The notes: a model not told the origin generated them from the letters alone. A stretch of DNA of 64,000 nucleotides from Apostichopus japonicus (GCF_037975245.1 NC_092575.1:6244501-6308500), one strand, 5' to 3'; positions 1 to 12,311 are shown, numbered from the stretch's first letter. Numbers and translations are program-made.

Positions 1-733
1 GACAGGAATTGAATCAGCATTTTGTAATTGTCATTTACTGTAAGTGCTCATTACTTGTTAAGTATATCTCTTATGATAAAAAATATGATAAAAATATGAT
101 AAAATATATGATAAAAAAATATGATAAAAAATATGACTGATTTGTGATCAACAGTTTTGTCATAAGTAGTATGAATAGTGTTCAATTAATTTGAAGCATC
201 CTAAACATCTTTGTGAGTTGATTTAAGGAAACTTATGAAAATGACAGGGTAGTGTAGAAAACAGCTTACTGTTTAGTGCACAGCAGTACACCCTTGAACA
301 TAAGCTATCATTTAGCTGTTACATTACAAAAATTAAAACCATGTGTATATTTCTCCCTTTTTCAAAGCAAGTATCAACTCTTAGACTAAGCTAGAACACA
401 TGCTTTGTATTAGATTGGCTGGTTCTTGCCAACTTTGCATATAAGAGTCTGGGCAGAAGTTGGTTACTGTCATTAAACTATCAAAGCAAAATAATCATCT
501 AATTGCCTCATTTTGTACACGAAGGACATCCGCTAGTAAGTCGAGTAAATCTGATGCAGAGTAGAATCTAATTACTAAACATATTCTAATAATTTCCTAG
601 TTTACCTAATTTCAAAACAAAGCGTTCAAAGCTTAATTACATCACTGAGAATGTCTTTAAAAACATGAACGAGGAGGAAAGCAAGTTGTTGACAAATCAC
701 AACAGAAGATGCATTTATTTTTTAAGCTTCTTA
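1..733. other. Left edge: BICDL last intron, AT-rich
   Basis: The stretch lies downstream of BICDL exon 10 and should be intron or the missing final exon. A short AT-rich array at about 70-136 repeats the word ATATGATAAAA roughly six times. On the minus strand an open segment near 600-500 (acceptor-like AG then an open frame ending at a TGA) was inspected, but its peptide does not resemble a BICDL C terminus. No other feature was seen. Confidence 0.5.
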
Positions 734-734
734 C

Positions 735-3700
735 CTCCCAGTTGTCGGTCTGTTTACAATATTCTAGTTTCTGATGTACTGCACCGACCATCTGTCCATC
801 CAGCTGATCGAGAGTGGCTCTGGCTTCCGATAACTCCTTCTCTGCACTGTCACGTCTAAAAGGATTATAAAAATAACGACAACTATGACAAAGCATCGAT
901 AATCTTTCCCTCTCACAGAGAGAAAGAAATAATCTCTGTAAAGGGCTAAAATAAATTACATTCTTCATTTATTACCCACAGTTAACTTTTCCAGCTTTGA
1001 AATACCTCCTAATTAATAAGAAGTTTCCTGGACTAGTAGTTGGAGGGATTTTGTGTGATGTACTTGCACATGCCTAACTCCATTAATGTGCTTGCTCGGG
1101 TAAAAGGTAACAAATTAAAGGTAACAATCCAGCTTTGAGCCTTTCCTACGTTCTGCTACAATTTTTCACAAAGTACTTTTAGTCAACTTCACCATAATAA
1201 GCTGTGTAAACTTTTCACACTGGACACATCTCCTATTACACTGTATCTTTGCCACATCCTACTGCTGGTTCTTGAGAATAAATATGTAGTGAATCAGGAG
1301 GCTAATAATCATGATTTTCCTTGAGAATCAAAGATTTTAAAACTTATTTCACAATTTCAAAAGGAAAATAGTAATTAACACTTGTAAACCTAAATCTTAG
1401 GAAGAAGATCAAGTTGAGAGATCTAAGAGTCACTCTTACAGATGTTTGTCGATTATCTTATCATCTATACCGGGATTTTTCCGGGCATATCTAAATCTGT
1501 ACATGTAAATTACAATCAGAAGCGCAAAACAACTACAGGTTTTGAAAAAAGACTTATCATTCAAATTCAAATGAATGTAAAATACGAGTAGCTCCGACTT
1601 GGACTCACTTGCCGATGGCCTCATCTCTCTCTTTCTTGAGTTTCTCAATTTCTTGTTCGTGTTGCAGACACATTGCAGAGTCCAGACTATCATCACTCAA
1701 AATACTGGCGTCGTCTGGAGTAGCATTCGAGGAAGATGGCTGGGATGTCAGCTGTTTTAAATAAAACACACAGAATTATATACTAGTGTTACTTGATTTA
1801 AAAACAGCCACTGAATATGTCATGTTATATTCACTGGCAGATGTTCTATGAGATTACACCATTCCCATTATCCCCCACCCCCACAGAGCAGAGGGTTCTG
1901 ATTTATCCTTCTCCAACCATATCCATTCTCCTCCTCCTCCCCACCCCCTGGCAAACAATAAAGGAAAGTAAAGTAATGAAGGGATAACAGTGGTTGTATC
2001 CATTTGTGTATGAAGGGCAACATGCAACTGGGAAGCAGTCTAATGAAGATGAGCTCTTGACTCATTGTAGTTAGGAGTGTCTTGAATAACAACAGCAAAG
2101 CATTAACAAACACCAATATCCTGATAGCATATGTAGCAAATATGTGGTCACATAACGGTAACCTTTGTGTTGACCAACAAATTTTCAAAACTCAGGTGAC
2201 AAGTAACATTACTGCTCTTGCTGTGGTAACAATTGATAAGTTTCTCTTTTTACTTTGTTGGTAAATTGATCAAGCTTCTTCTACCTTTGGTTAGCAACGA
2301 CACAACAAGATACACATTGCCTTTAATCTGTCTGTGTCATGCCCAGTTCAAGTGATACAATTTGATTTGATGTCCAAATAAGATCTACATATGAACGTTT
2401 ACATTTTTATTGGCCATGTCAAGATAGATACAAGTTTTTGACATCTGAGTGATAACATACACAAAGTTTTCAAACCGACCAAACGTTAACCCATGAATAA
2501 TAATAATAATAATACTCCACTTTTACATAGCGCTTTATACCAGCAATAGGTCTCAAAGCGCTTGACAGACGTTATATTACCCCTGGTCATTGATAACCTG
2601 TCCAAGAGACAATCCCTCAAGGCGGCTACAGTTGTATACTGCGCCCAATGACAAGTTACCTCACAGGTACCCATTTAACCCCTGGGTGGAGAGAGGCAAT
2701 TGAGAGAAAGCATCTTGCCCAAGGACACAACGTAATGAACTAGGCAGGAGTCGAACCAGCAATCCTTGGATCACAAGTCCGACGCCTTAGCCAATCGTCC
2801 ACCACGCTCTACGAATACCTTTACATTCGCATTTACAAAATGTTTACAAACCTCTTTGAGTATAGCAAGGCTAGATGTGTCCTGAGAGTTCATATATCTC
2901 TTGAAGAGAGCCTCCGGATCAGGCATACTCCTTCTGTAGTCAAGCTTTAAAATGACAAAAACAAAATTGTCTAAATTACACAATATCACAATCACAATGC
3001 GGCAAACTGACATGTCACAACCAATTTTTAATTGTTTTGGTTTCAACATTCCCTGTTTTGGGGCTTCTTTTGAAAATGAAGCAAGTCATTTTAAAGGGTC
3101 ACTAATTGGATACTCTAACCCAGTACAAATTTTTAAGAATTTTCTGTCTTTTGTCCTTTAGACAACCAGCTCTTCATTTGGTTGTCCGAACAACAAGTTT
3201 TGTTGTCCGAAAAAAATGCACCACGTTGACAAAGAATTATCACTATTTGCACTGTAGGAGAGATGTGTAGGTATGTTGAATAGAACACCAGGCATTGGGC
3301 AAAAAAAAAAAAGAACTTACATTGGGTGGATCATACAGCCTAACAATATCTTTATTATTTTGGTGTCTCCAAAGTGATGGAGGGTGAAAACAATTAATCA
3401 TTTTACCAATTTGGCGGTATTTAGTTACAATGCAATCAGAATTTAATGTAACCAACTAGGTAATTTGTTTTCGTTATATTGAAGAAGAAGGCTACGAAAT
3501 GCGAAATTTTGATCATTACAGATGACATACCTTGACATTTAAAACCTGAATCCTTTCATCTCTTTCTCTGAGCAGCTGGGTTTGCCTGCTAATTTCATTC
3601 TGAAGGTCGTCTACTGTTGTCTGTGTATGGGTTAGCTCTTGACGCAGGGAAGTGATGTGGTTATGTAACTGTTCCATCTGAGCTTCTTGGTCCGGTAACG

Positions 3701-4397
3701 GGCTGGGCGGCGGAAGCTGCAAAATTTATATGTATGCACGTATATATATTTATATATATAGTTATAGATAGTTATATATATAGGTATGACTAGTTGCAGC
3801 TAGCTGCAAAAGAGAACAGGCAGTAATGTGAAATAACTCGCAGCGACAATTTGCAAATTGTCAAAATAACCCTTTACCTTACCTCACCCCCCCCCCCAAT
3901 AACGAGGGCGCTGTTATAGGAACAAATACATAATATAACTGACATAAAGTCAAAAACTTTTCACAGAAAACATACAGCTATATTGAGATCATATTTTTGA
4001 GTAATGTTGGAGGTAGTGTATTCATACTGCAGCATAACATAATAAACATATACATTTCTAGCCGCAGAGAGAAAATACATCATGCAGCATCATATGAATT
4101 TGAAGGAACAGGAATTATAATAAAGAAACAGTTATTCAAAACAGATTTTAATTTCTGCAGGTTCACCTGAATCTGTCGTTCTGACATAATTTCCTCCAGT
4201 AGACCCTGGAGTTCTTCGATCCTTTCAATAATTTCGTTCGGGGTGATGTTCTCATCATCGGCGTAAGGTACCAAGCTTCTATCGTTTATCCCACTGGTGG
4301 ATGGAACGTTAGGATCAAAATCTCCACTCTTCCACGTTTTCAACTTATGAGTCAGCAACAAGATATGTTGTTGGATGGTATTCATCGCTCCTTGAAG
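735..4397 (-). CDS. BICDL1: BICDL C-terminal coiled-coil exons 6-10
   Basis: Exons 4397-4167 (77 codons), 3716-3531 (62), 2944-2852 (31), 1751-1609 (143 nt) and 855-735 (121 nt). Exons 9 and 10 join inside an AAA codon to give KKERDEAIGK-RDSAEKELSEARATLDQLDG, which follows the vertebrate BICDL1 order (KKERDEA.. then AIQQKLNLSQQLEAWQ). The SNATPDDASILSDDSLDS stretch in exon 9 resembles the vertebrate Ser/Asp-rich linker SADSAVSTDSSMDES. This part corresponds to the cargo (Rab6)-binding end. Exon 10 ends with donor GAG/GTAAGA at 734, so at least one more exon is needed. None was recognised between 1 and 733. Confidence 0.75.
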
Positions 4398-7300
4398 CTA
4401 CAGGGATAAAAACAGGAAGTAAAAAGAAAAGATGTAAGAAAACATATAATAAATAAGTCAAAGTACAACGATACATTGATGGCGACACTACAAACAAATT
4501 TGACAAAGGGGCTAGAAACTTTTCTAGGGAAGAACACAATATAAAACTTATATTTTAAGTGAGGGTAAACTTCAGAGTTTGGATTTAATAAAGCTAGTCT
4601 GAGTTGAAATGTTCATCTAGAGTCTATTAGTAACTTTTAACACACCTTTCCTTTGCCAACTACAGAAAAGATCAATGATGAGACATTTAAAAATTTTTTG
4701 ATTCTCATGAATTTTCTGGGTTGGATCTATCTTGAAGCTTCAAAACTTAAAAATGTCATTGGACATTTCTGAGGATATTAACTCTAGGGTCAATGCAGTA
4801 TTGCAAGGATACTTGTTTTTTATCATAAATGGTTTGTTTCCAATAAGATAAAGTTTGACACTTACCTTCTGGCATTTCTCCTGCAGTTGGTTCCCGTTTC
4901 CACTCTCCTCCATCATGTGAGTGTCCGCCTCTGTGAAAGAGGACATTTCTCCTCCGAGTTCCTCAAAGAGTGACAGGCCCTGAGCGGCTGTACTGGTGTA
5001 GATGTGAGCCATGGCCTCTGATAGACGCAGCTCTTCCAGGTCGTGGAGAGTCGTACAGTGGGTCCTGCGAAGCTCCTCTAATTGAATCTCTTGAATGAAT
5101 ACCTTTCAGTTAAGAGGTGAAAAAATACATTACTCATTAACGTGACATCCATCCTTTCCAATTAAGAACATGAACTTTTCTGAATAAACAGAGAATATTT
5201 CCATGGCTCAAAGTTGTCATTTAAAGTAGCAACTTATGGAGTATATGGTCAAATTTGTGACTGTCTATTAGAATCCAATAATAACTACATGCTTGAGTAA
5301 TGTAGTTTCTTTTCAGATCATAAAGAAAGTGCCAATTTTTTTTGCTAATGTTCAGCTGATACGATGAGCATTAATTATGTAAAAGTGCATATGTGGAAAG
5401 GTTTCAGTACAATCGTATGCATTTGTTATGTACATACTACTTACTAACATTGGACTCCAACTGGTGGAATTAACATAGTGCAAGGCAGTCTTTATGTTGA
5501 TCAATTACATGCTTATTTTGAGCGATACTCTGATATGCTTTCTAAACTTGGTGGCCAAATGCAAAAAGCTGGCTCTCATATTGTTTCATGTCATAAACCT
5601 ATCTTGATACAAAATTGTTTGTAATTGCTAAGTGTTTCAAGAACCTTTTTGGTATTAGCCAACAATTTCACCACAGTTATGGAGTTGTTACGAAGTGGAG
5701 CAATTTGCCATAGAGTACTTTGATTTTACTATTCGCCATGAAGGTTGACTAATCAAGCAAATGAACTAGATTCCTACGACATATTTATATCTAAAGAGCA
5801 TCTTTAAGGTTTATCAACATCAACTCAATAAAGTTGTTTCAAAAGACTGTTGACAGGTTAACATCATTCTTTGTGGAACTCTTACCAAATCACAAACAAT
5901 TGCTAAACTAAGCTTCTTTTCTACATCTTATAATACAGATTTATGATCCTATGTTGGTGGCTTGGTGACCCCTTCAATATTTTCTCTTCATAATCAGAAA
6001 GAGTTTTCCTCACCTGTGATTCAAGTTCCCTGACATTCCTCTCTAACAACAAAATCCTTCTGTTGGCATCTTCCAGATCATAGTGCATGTTTTCTCTCTC
6101 TGAGGTCAACTCTCGCAGTGCTTGCATCAACTCACTCTTTCTTCCCTCCAGATCTCTCACCTTTCGATAATACAGACAAGAAACGGGCATATAACAACCA
6201 AGGTGCTCTGCTTATATATGTAATCCCTTTCATTCATGACTGGTATAAGGAATCAAGTCATAAAAAGAATAAGAAGAATGTGGTGCCAAATTGCCGAAAA
6301 TATAAGAGCCCGCCAAACCACATTCCAATTAATATAACAATTCTATCGGGGCAAACAATTTTGGAAAAAATGTTTAATACTTTTCAAGAGTGCTCTTTGT
6401 CTCTTAACTACATTTATAATAAAACATATCCACAGGTTTTATGTACGTGTTGATCTGACACTTGTACATACTGAATGGTGTACCCCAAAAACCTAGACAA
6501 AAATGTTGACAGGGTTTTGGTCAGTTCCATATTAATTTTCATTTATATAAATCCTCACAATTCACCTACCGGCTGAAAGATTGAATAATTATCATGGACA
6601 AACATGGATGATCAAACTATTTATCAGTGGACACAACAGACCCTCATATCCATTCAATACCTTTTTCTCAAATTCTTCTACAAGTGCGGGTTCAACGTGA
6701 TCGGGGGACATGCCAGCTCTGACTTGGTTCTCCAGACTACCGATATGTGCAACCAACTCCTCCTTTTCTTCTGTTGTCTAAATAGGATAAAAAAAACAAC
6801 AAGCTCTTAGGTAATTATTTGCTTTGATATATAAAAATAACACATTGTGGCTTTGTTTTGGACAACTTCTAATTTTTCTCTTAAATATTCTCATTTATCT
6901 TCCTTGCCATAGAGCAGAGTTAATTAAATTTATATGTATGAAAATCAAACCAAAGAGAATTGCTATTTTAAAGCATCAAAGTCAAACTTATTTGAACCAG
7001 CTTTGTAAACTAATTCACAACCATGGCTGATTATTTTCATATCAGTACTGAACAATATTAAAGGATAATTTTTAAAAAATCCTGCAACGACAAATTTGTC
7101 CATGGAATATATTTTCAAACCTCTAACTCTGTTATCTGCTTGGCAAATCTATCGTATGAAATAGAATTGCCTTTGAAGAAAAAATGAAAACGTTAGATCA
7201 AATTTAAATTTTTGTCAGTACGGCGAACTTTATAACAGTAGATTTCCACTTGTTCTGCGTGACGTAATAACTCATGCCCCAATAGTACAGTATTTGTAGA

Positions 7301-8426
7301 ACTTGCAAATCAATTTTGTAGTCACATTACCTGTTTGAGTTCCATTCCAATCCTCTGATTATGTTGCAACAGCTCTCCAATATATTCTTCTTTCTCCTGT
7401 TCTGTCTTTTTGTTGGAAATCTGATGTCTGGCCAGTCCATCCTGTAGCCTATCAATCTCGGAACACAATTCCTCTAGATGACTTTCATGTTCTCCTTCTA
7501 CTGTAGCTAGCTTTCTCTCCAGGGCATGTCTTTCTTGTTGTAACACCTGAAGAAGGCATGATTATTTCACACAAAATTGTATGTATTGTATGAATACGAG
7601 AAGAGGCCATCATTGGCTTCTCAAAGCCACAAGCTGACCGAAGTCAGTCTCTTACATTCATATTTAACGTCCATGATTATGAATTGTCAATTGTCAACAA
7701 CTATGTAACTGGAGGACATACATATATCTTGGAGTGACTTGAACTTGGGAACTTATGATTGAAAGGCACCAGCATTAACCACTGAGCTTACACTCCACGA
7801 TGCTAACATCTGATGCTAACCACTGAGCTAACACTCCACAAATTACATGCAGGCAAGAAATTGGATACGGTTGGTACACAAAATTTACTTTAACAATGTA
7901 CACAGATCTATACTTGTGTGTCATTGGTAGAGCGCCGGGCTTGTAACCCAGAGGCCTCTGGTTTGAATCTTGTTCTAACCATACATTTCCTCCATTGTCT
8001 AAAATTTCCCAGGAAGCTTTCCTTTATTTATTTACTTATATGTACATAATGAAAAGAAAAAGGAGGGAGGGGGGAGGAAACCAACAACAAAGAATGGCAT
8101 ATCTGGCAAAGTTAAGCAGAATTGTTTAAACTTTGAAACAAACATTCTTCACTTAAAGTAATTAAAATGTACAGTACCTCGATAGATTGAGAGAATTGTG
8201 ACTGCATGAGGTCTTGCTTGGCCTGTAATTCTTTGTTCTTCTCTAACAAAGCTTTGCCAAGTTCTGCAGCCAGCATCAAATCTTTCTCCTTTTGCTCCAA
8301 CTGGGCAAAGACATTTACTCCATCCGGTGAATCTACCGGTGTGGGTTGCTTATTAGTGCCTAATGAGGCCATTGTGATCAATGTCCTTTCTACACTTGAT
8401 GATATAATAAAGCAGTCTTTACTAAT
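735..8426 (-). CDS. BICDL1: BICD family-like cargo adaptor (BICDL1/BICDR-1 type), 3' end missing
   Basis: This is a spliced gene with ten coding exons, read from high to low coordinates: 8372-8178 (ATG at 8372), 7546-7331, 6777-6661, 6160-6014, 5102-4866, 4397-4167, 3716-3531, 2944-2852, 1751-1609 and 855-735. All junctions are GT-AG and phase is continuous, giving about 562 residues; human BICDL1, from memory, has about 573. The protein is almost entirely coiled coil. Family members link dynein-dynactin to Rab6-type vesicle cargo. The recognisable hallmarks are the N-terminal LAAELGKALLEKN box, the SLFEEL motif near residue 270, and a C-terminal stretch with KKERDEAIGK followed by QMVGAVHQKLEYCKQTDNWE, which parallels the BICDL1 C-terminal helix. 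An acceptor at 8427 precedes the ATG exon, so a 5' untranslated exon lies further upstream. About 40-60 terminal residues are missing and probably lie left of base 1. The acceptor of the 5102 exon is uncertain (5087 also works in frame). Confidence 0.85.
2494..2815 (-). mobile_element. tRNA-derived SINE, copy 1 (BICDL intron)
   Basis: Read on the minus strand it begins with a tRNA-like head. The A-box-like sequence is TGGCTAAGGCGTCGG and the B box is GGTTCGACTCC. A body with TTGGGCAAGATGCTTTCTC and GGGTTAAATGGGTACCTG follows, and a (TTA)n tail ends near 2497. A second copy lies in the citron gene at about 44325-44632 with over 90 percent matching bases by eye. SINEs of this layout are common in marine invertebrates. 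It is a non-coding retroposon. Confidence 0.85.
4866..5102 (-). CDS. BICDL1: BICDL exon 5 carrying the Spindly-like motif
   Basis: A 237-nt phase-0 exon (about residues 226-304) links the two coiled-coil halves. It contains AAQGLSLFEELGGEMSS. SLFEEL fits the L-F/hydrophobic-x-E-I/L Spindly motif, which in dynein adaptors binds the pointed-end complex of dynactin; vertebrate BICDL1 has SLLSEIEQS in the corresponding place. The sequence after it (EADTHMMEESGNGNQL) is acidic and breaks the heptad pattern, as expected for the linker around this motif. The donor is CCAGAAG/GTAAGT at 4865. Confidence 0.75.
6014..8372 (-). CDS. BICDL1: BICDL N-terminal half: CC1 box and first coiled coil (exons 1-4)
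   Basis: Exons 8372-8178 (residues 1-65), 7546-7331 (66-137), 6777-6661 (138-176) and 6160-6014 (177-225). Every exon ends in phase 0. Residues 35-39 read AAELG, the AAxxG core of the CC1 box that in this adaptor family contacts the dynein light intermediate chain. The following exons are charged heptad sequence, for example EEYIGELLQHNQRIGMELKQ and RRILLLERNVRELESQ, with no globular domain. The ATG at 8372 was chosen because the exon begins at an acceptor (TTGTTACAG, 8427) and the family box starts shortly after it. The open frame also runs upstream, but that part precedes the acceptor. The acceptors at 6161 and 5103 end in AAAG rather than the usual pyrimidine-AG, so they are weaker calls. 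Confidence 0.8.
7715..7975. repeat. Two tRNA-like (SINE head or tRNA pseudogene) segments
   Basis: On the minus strand, about 7800-7725 reads AGCTCAGTGGTTAATGCTGG followed by AGTTCAAGTCACTCC, an A box and a B box at tRNA spacing. A partial second A-box copy lies at about 7815-7845. On the plus strand, 7917-7975 reads TCATTGGTAGAGCGCCGGG, a TTGTAA anticodon-like loop and GGTTTGAATCTTG, resembling a tRNA-Thr(TGT) body. Neither forms a convincing 7-bp acceptor stem, so they are read as SINE heads or tRNA-derived debris, not functional tRNA genes. Confidence 0.5.
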
Positions 8427-8680
8427 CTGTAACAAAAACAATGTTGAAAGCAAGTTGTTTAATAGGCTAAAGAGCTAAGTGCAAACATAATGTAAGGCTT
8501 ATTTTAGGTAGTTCGGGAACGGTAAGCCCGGCCTTACACTGATACCGTAGAACCGAGCGTGAAACGTGAAATAATCAGGAAAAGCGGGTACTGCATAATA
8601 TATGTCTTCTTTTATTGATTCAGGATAAAACTGTAACTGTAACTTGTACAGGTAACTTTAGATAATTAAAATGTAAAGAG

Positions 8681-8744
8681 CCCGAAGACTACAGACGTAA
8701 ATATAAATTACGGAGCCTACTGTTCTACGTCTGTAGACTTCGGG
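8681..8744. repeat. Inverted repeat, 19-bp arms
   Basis: Left arm 8681-8699 and right arm 8726-8744 are reverse complements at 18 of 19 positions, with a 26-nt spacer. It lies about 300 bp upstream of the BICDL coding start, inside the presumed leader or promoter. Confidence 0.8.
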
Positions 8745-10776
8745 AGATAAACTTCAACTCCTCGATATGTCTTTATCAAACACTTAAACCCCTGATTCCA
8801 AAATAACAAATTAAGACGCGTTGCACAGGGCACACGCTCTGCCCTTGAACCCGATTGGTGTAAATTTTTAACTCACCCCTTACCAAACTCTTGATTGGTT
8901 GAGTGCCAACCTGATATGCAGATGAGCATATGCAAATGGGCGCTCAACCAATTTGAACCAGTTTGGCTGTCTTCCAACCCGAATCATTTAAAACAAAAGA
9001 TACGCTTCTAATAGCGCGTGATTTATACCCCGCCACACCACAGCGCAAACCACCAATGCGCGAGCCATGGGTGACGTCATAATAATAATAACTAGAATAC
9101 GCTTCACAATAACAACAACTAGAATATGCTTCACAATAATGAGAATTACAGTAGCTTTACTTTACCTATACTTTATAGCAAATTTTAGCCCAATACTGAT
9201 TGTCAACGCGCTCACACGATGTGTTGTTTGTGTATTGTTACGAAGTATGCGTCATGTAAAGTTGCAGTGCTACTGCGCGTGTGCGTGTTTGTGCGAGTGT
9301 GCGTGCCTGCTTGCGTGAGTATGTGTTTGAAATTTGTTGTTTTCATTGGCTCTGTCTTTACGGTCATGTACCGGTATATGAGTTCAGTCGATATCAAGAA
9401 CGTATTAAAGCAAAAAGGAATTTACCAGTGTTAAACCAAAGATTTTATTGAACAGATTACCAGATATCACAGCAAAATAAACCATGAATCGACTCATTAC
9501 ATCTGCGTTGAATAATCTTCGGATTACAGGAATACGGAATAAGGAAATCTTTATTGATTTACACTGATGACCTTTACAAAAAATTGCAAATGTGAAAATG
9601 ATGTACATGTATGATTGTACATTCGAACATAATTGACCAGTTGTCTTGTGACCATATTACAGAATGTTGGTAGAGTAGAAAAAGTTCAGTATATTACAAC
9701 TAGGAGAGGCCTTTGTATTTGATGGGGAAGGGGAGCCGTCTTTAGAAATGATCCTAGAAATGTCAATGTGTCATACATACATCATTCCTCCATGGTCTAA
9801 GTTAAAGATCATGTTGAATTGCTCTCCTTTTGTTAAGTTGCACTTGTAACTTCTGGAAGACATTCCTGTTTAAATTAAGATGTGCCATTAATTGACTGCG
9901 CAAAATTGCAGCTTATAGACCTATCATCTAACAGGCAATTTGGGGGGCAACTAAGGTGCATGAAATATTCTTTTTCGGGGGAGGCAAAAATGTTAACAGA
10001 TATGGGGAAGGGGGTCAAATGGGTGCGGAAGCTAAAATGGTGCAAAATCATTTGACAATTTTTCACAAAAAGATGTTTTCCGCTTGAATAGTTGGGGCGG
10101 AAGCATACTTCAGCCCTTCCATCTCAAGAGGGTTTGGGACAAGTTTACAACACGAAGAAGAGTGTTGAAAATTGAAATTTATGCAGGGTAGTAGTGAAGT
10201 TTAAGCACTTGCTGTTCACGCCAGGTCCTCTGTGAGGTTGTTAACTACAACTGGTTTATTGTGATGGTTGGTGGAAAGAAGTTTAACTGATGAACATAAT
10301 ATGTTTCGTCCTTTGTAAAAAAGGTTTTTGTTTGATTACTTTTGTAACAATACAACTCGAAATTGGGGGCACCTGGGGAAAACGATTTTTTTAATTGGGA
10401 GGGCACATGCCCCCAGGCCCCCCTCCCTTGGCGACGCCAGTCTAGATAACATAAACGAATGCATCAAAAGCATGATGCATCCCCTTTGAAGCTTTGGTTA
10501 CTCATACATATAGCCTAGGCGTACCAGATCCAGGCCAATATTTTGCATCAGTACCAGATCTGGGTGGGGAAACTGCATGGGTGGGGCAGTGGGCTAAAAA
10601 AAAAAAGGTTTCAGTCTAATGCAGTGCATTGGAACTTGGAAGAGCTCTGTGACACAATAACACAGTAATACAAATGATCAGCCTACAGTGGCTCTATATA
10701 TTTTGCATACGTACCATGCAGATCGATCAAGTTGGGGAAAACTGATACTGGGCCGACTCAATGGTCAAAGCACAGG

Positions 10777-10851
10777 CACTCGTAACGTTATCTAGGTGTA
10801 TAGTATATAAACCGTGTTTATATACTATACACCTAGATAACGTTACAAGTG
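10777..10851. repeat. 75-nt near-perfect palindrome
   Basis: Arms 10777-10812 and 10816-10851 match as reverse complements at 35 of 36 positions around a 3-nt centre. The arm contains TAACGTTATCTAGGTGTATA. The palindrome lies about 115 bp upstream of the candidate ATG at 10965. Confidence 0.9.
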
Positions 10852-10964
10852 CATTTGGGTCAAAGTGGCTACGATAAACTTTGAACTTAATATTACTAAT
10901 AACGACATGTAACCTAGCCTAGTCGATGTATATTCCTAGGCTATACTATAGTATAACTCTCACG

Positions 10965-11030
10965 ATGGTATTGAAAAAGTACGTACTTGAAGATGCTGAT
11001 TCACACTTAGTGGATCTGGCTGCCAGAACG
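10965..11030 (+). CDS. Candidate alternative first coding exon of citron
   Basis: An ATG at 10965 opens 22 codons (begins MVLKKYVLED, ends DLAART) ending exactly at ACG/GTAAGC, a good donor in phase 0. Citron exon 2 (15009) starts in phase 0, so splicing 11030 to 15009 would give an alternative N terminus with the same coiled coil. Splicing to the 14412 exon instead gives an immediate TAG, which would make this a leader or uORF exon. No homologue is recognised. A TATA-like run (CTATACTATAGTATAA) lies just before the ATG. Confidence 0.3.
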
Positions 11031-12311
11031 GTAAGCCCACCTTACGCGAACTTAGCGTTAGATCTCCTTCCTCTATTTTAAAACATCGCCTGACTTTGAG
11101 AAGGTCGCGAAAATATCAAAATCATCTGTTTATGACAATATGACAAGTGAGACATTCAGAGACTTTCACTAGCTGAATCACGGCTCTACATCAAGTTAGA
11201 ATCTTTCAAACAAATTCCAGCATCAAATTACAGCCTGGTGTTATGTTCAGAGTACACGTACAGATGCGCAACACTATGGACATTTCTACTGAAGATGTCT
11301 TCTTACCGTGTAATATTAATTGAAGAGCACGATGTATGCCAATGAGTCATCAGCTCGTCATCTCCATCCTCTTACATCTACCACTAATAATACAGCTTTC
11401 CGATCCTGCTTCTTCTTTTAACCGTACCGATTCGCCACAGCTTTCTTACGTCATCACCATTAAAGCTCTGTTGACCAGAATTCCGTCCAGAGAATTATCC
11501 AGCCAGTGCAAAACAATTTTGCTACTAGTACAAAGTGAGACATTTGGAGTCGGTACTGTGCTATTTTAGACAATCGGAAGAATTTAGTTCCATGTAAACA
11601 TGAAAATGACAGTATATTTTGAAAATCTGCAGCTGAATTAATTTGCTTGAAACTGTTTAAAACGTCTTTCAACTCTGATAGAGAGGGTAGCATACACACC
11701 AAAGTGTCAAAATTGTAACGCCTATGGCATTTGAACAGCCAATCAAAATATTGGAGACGTTATAAATATTCATATTTCGCTTCTAGCGGTTGTTTTGCAA
11801 TTTGTCACAGCAATACACTTAATGCGAGGGTTTCCAAATGATCTCCCGAATTCGGCAGATTCTTCTAGCTTTGCAATGAAAATTACCGGTAATATGTGAA
11901 TAGTTGCTGCTGGAATTATTTAGTTTGTGTTTCATATTTACTGTTTAGCCTATCGCTACAACTTGCAAGTGTCAATGTTGGCTTTGCTGTTCTTATTCCT
12001 AACGTACAATCTATCACAGTGTTTAAACTTAGGCATATCGACCTAGGCCTAGGTTATGTTCAACGTATTACTTATTACTAGTATTAGTAATAGTAGGCTA
12101 ACGCACAGGTATGTTACGCCTAACCTGGCTAATGACTTGGTGTACATACTGTCTTTAGTTAAGGCTTTACTAGATTCTGTGTTCAGTGAAAGTGCAAGCC
12201 TTGTATGACTAACCTATGCTCGTGGCCTGTACCCATAACAAGTCATGACTTGCAGTGGTAGTTTTGGCTATGTAAATGAATGTTAAATATTGTCAAAAGT
12301 ATAGTCAGTAT

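Noticed and set aside
500-606. Final BICDL exon on the minus strand
   Set aside because: An open segment exists, but its peptide does not resemble the family C terminus and the acceptor is weak.
7917-7975. A tRNA-Thr gene
   Set aside because: Anticodon arm and B box are visible, but the acceptor stem does not pair and the T arm is weak; more likely a SINE head or pseudogene.
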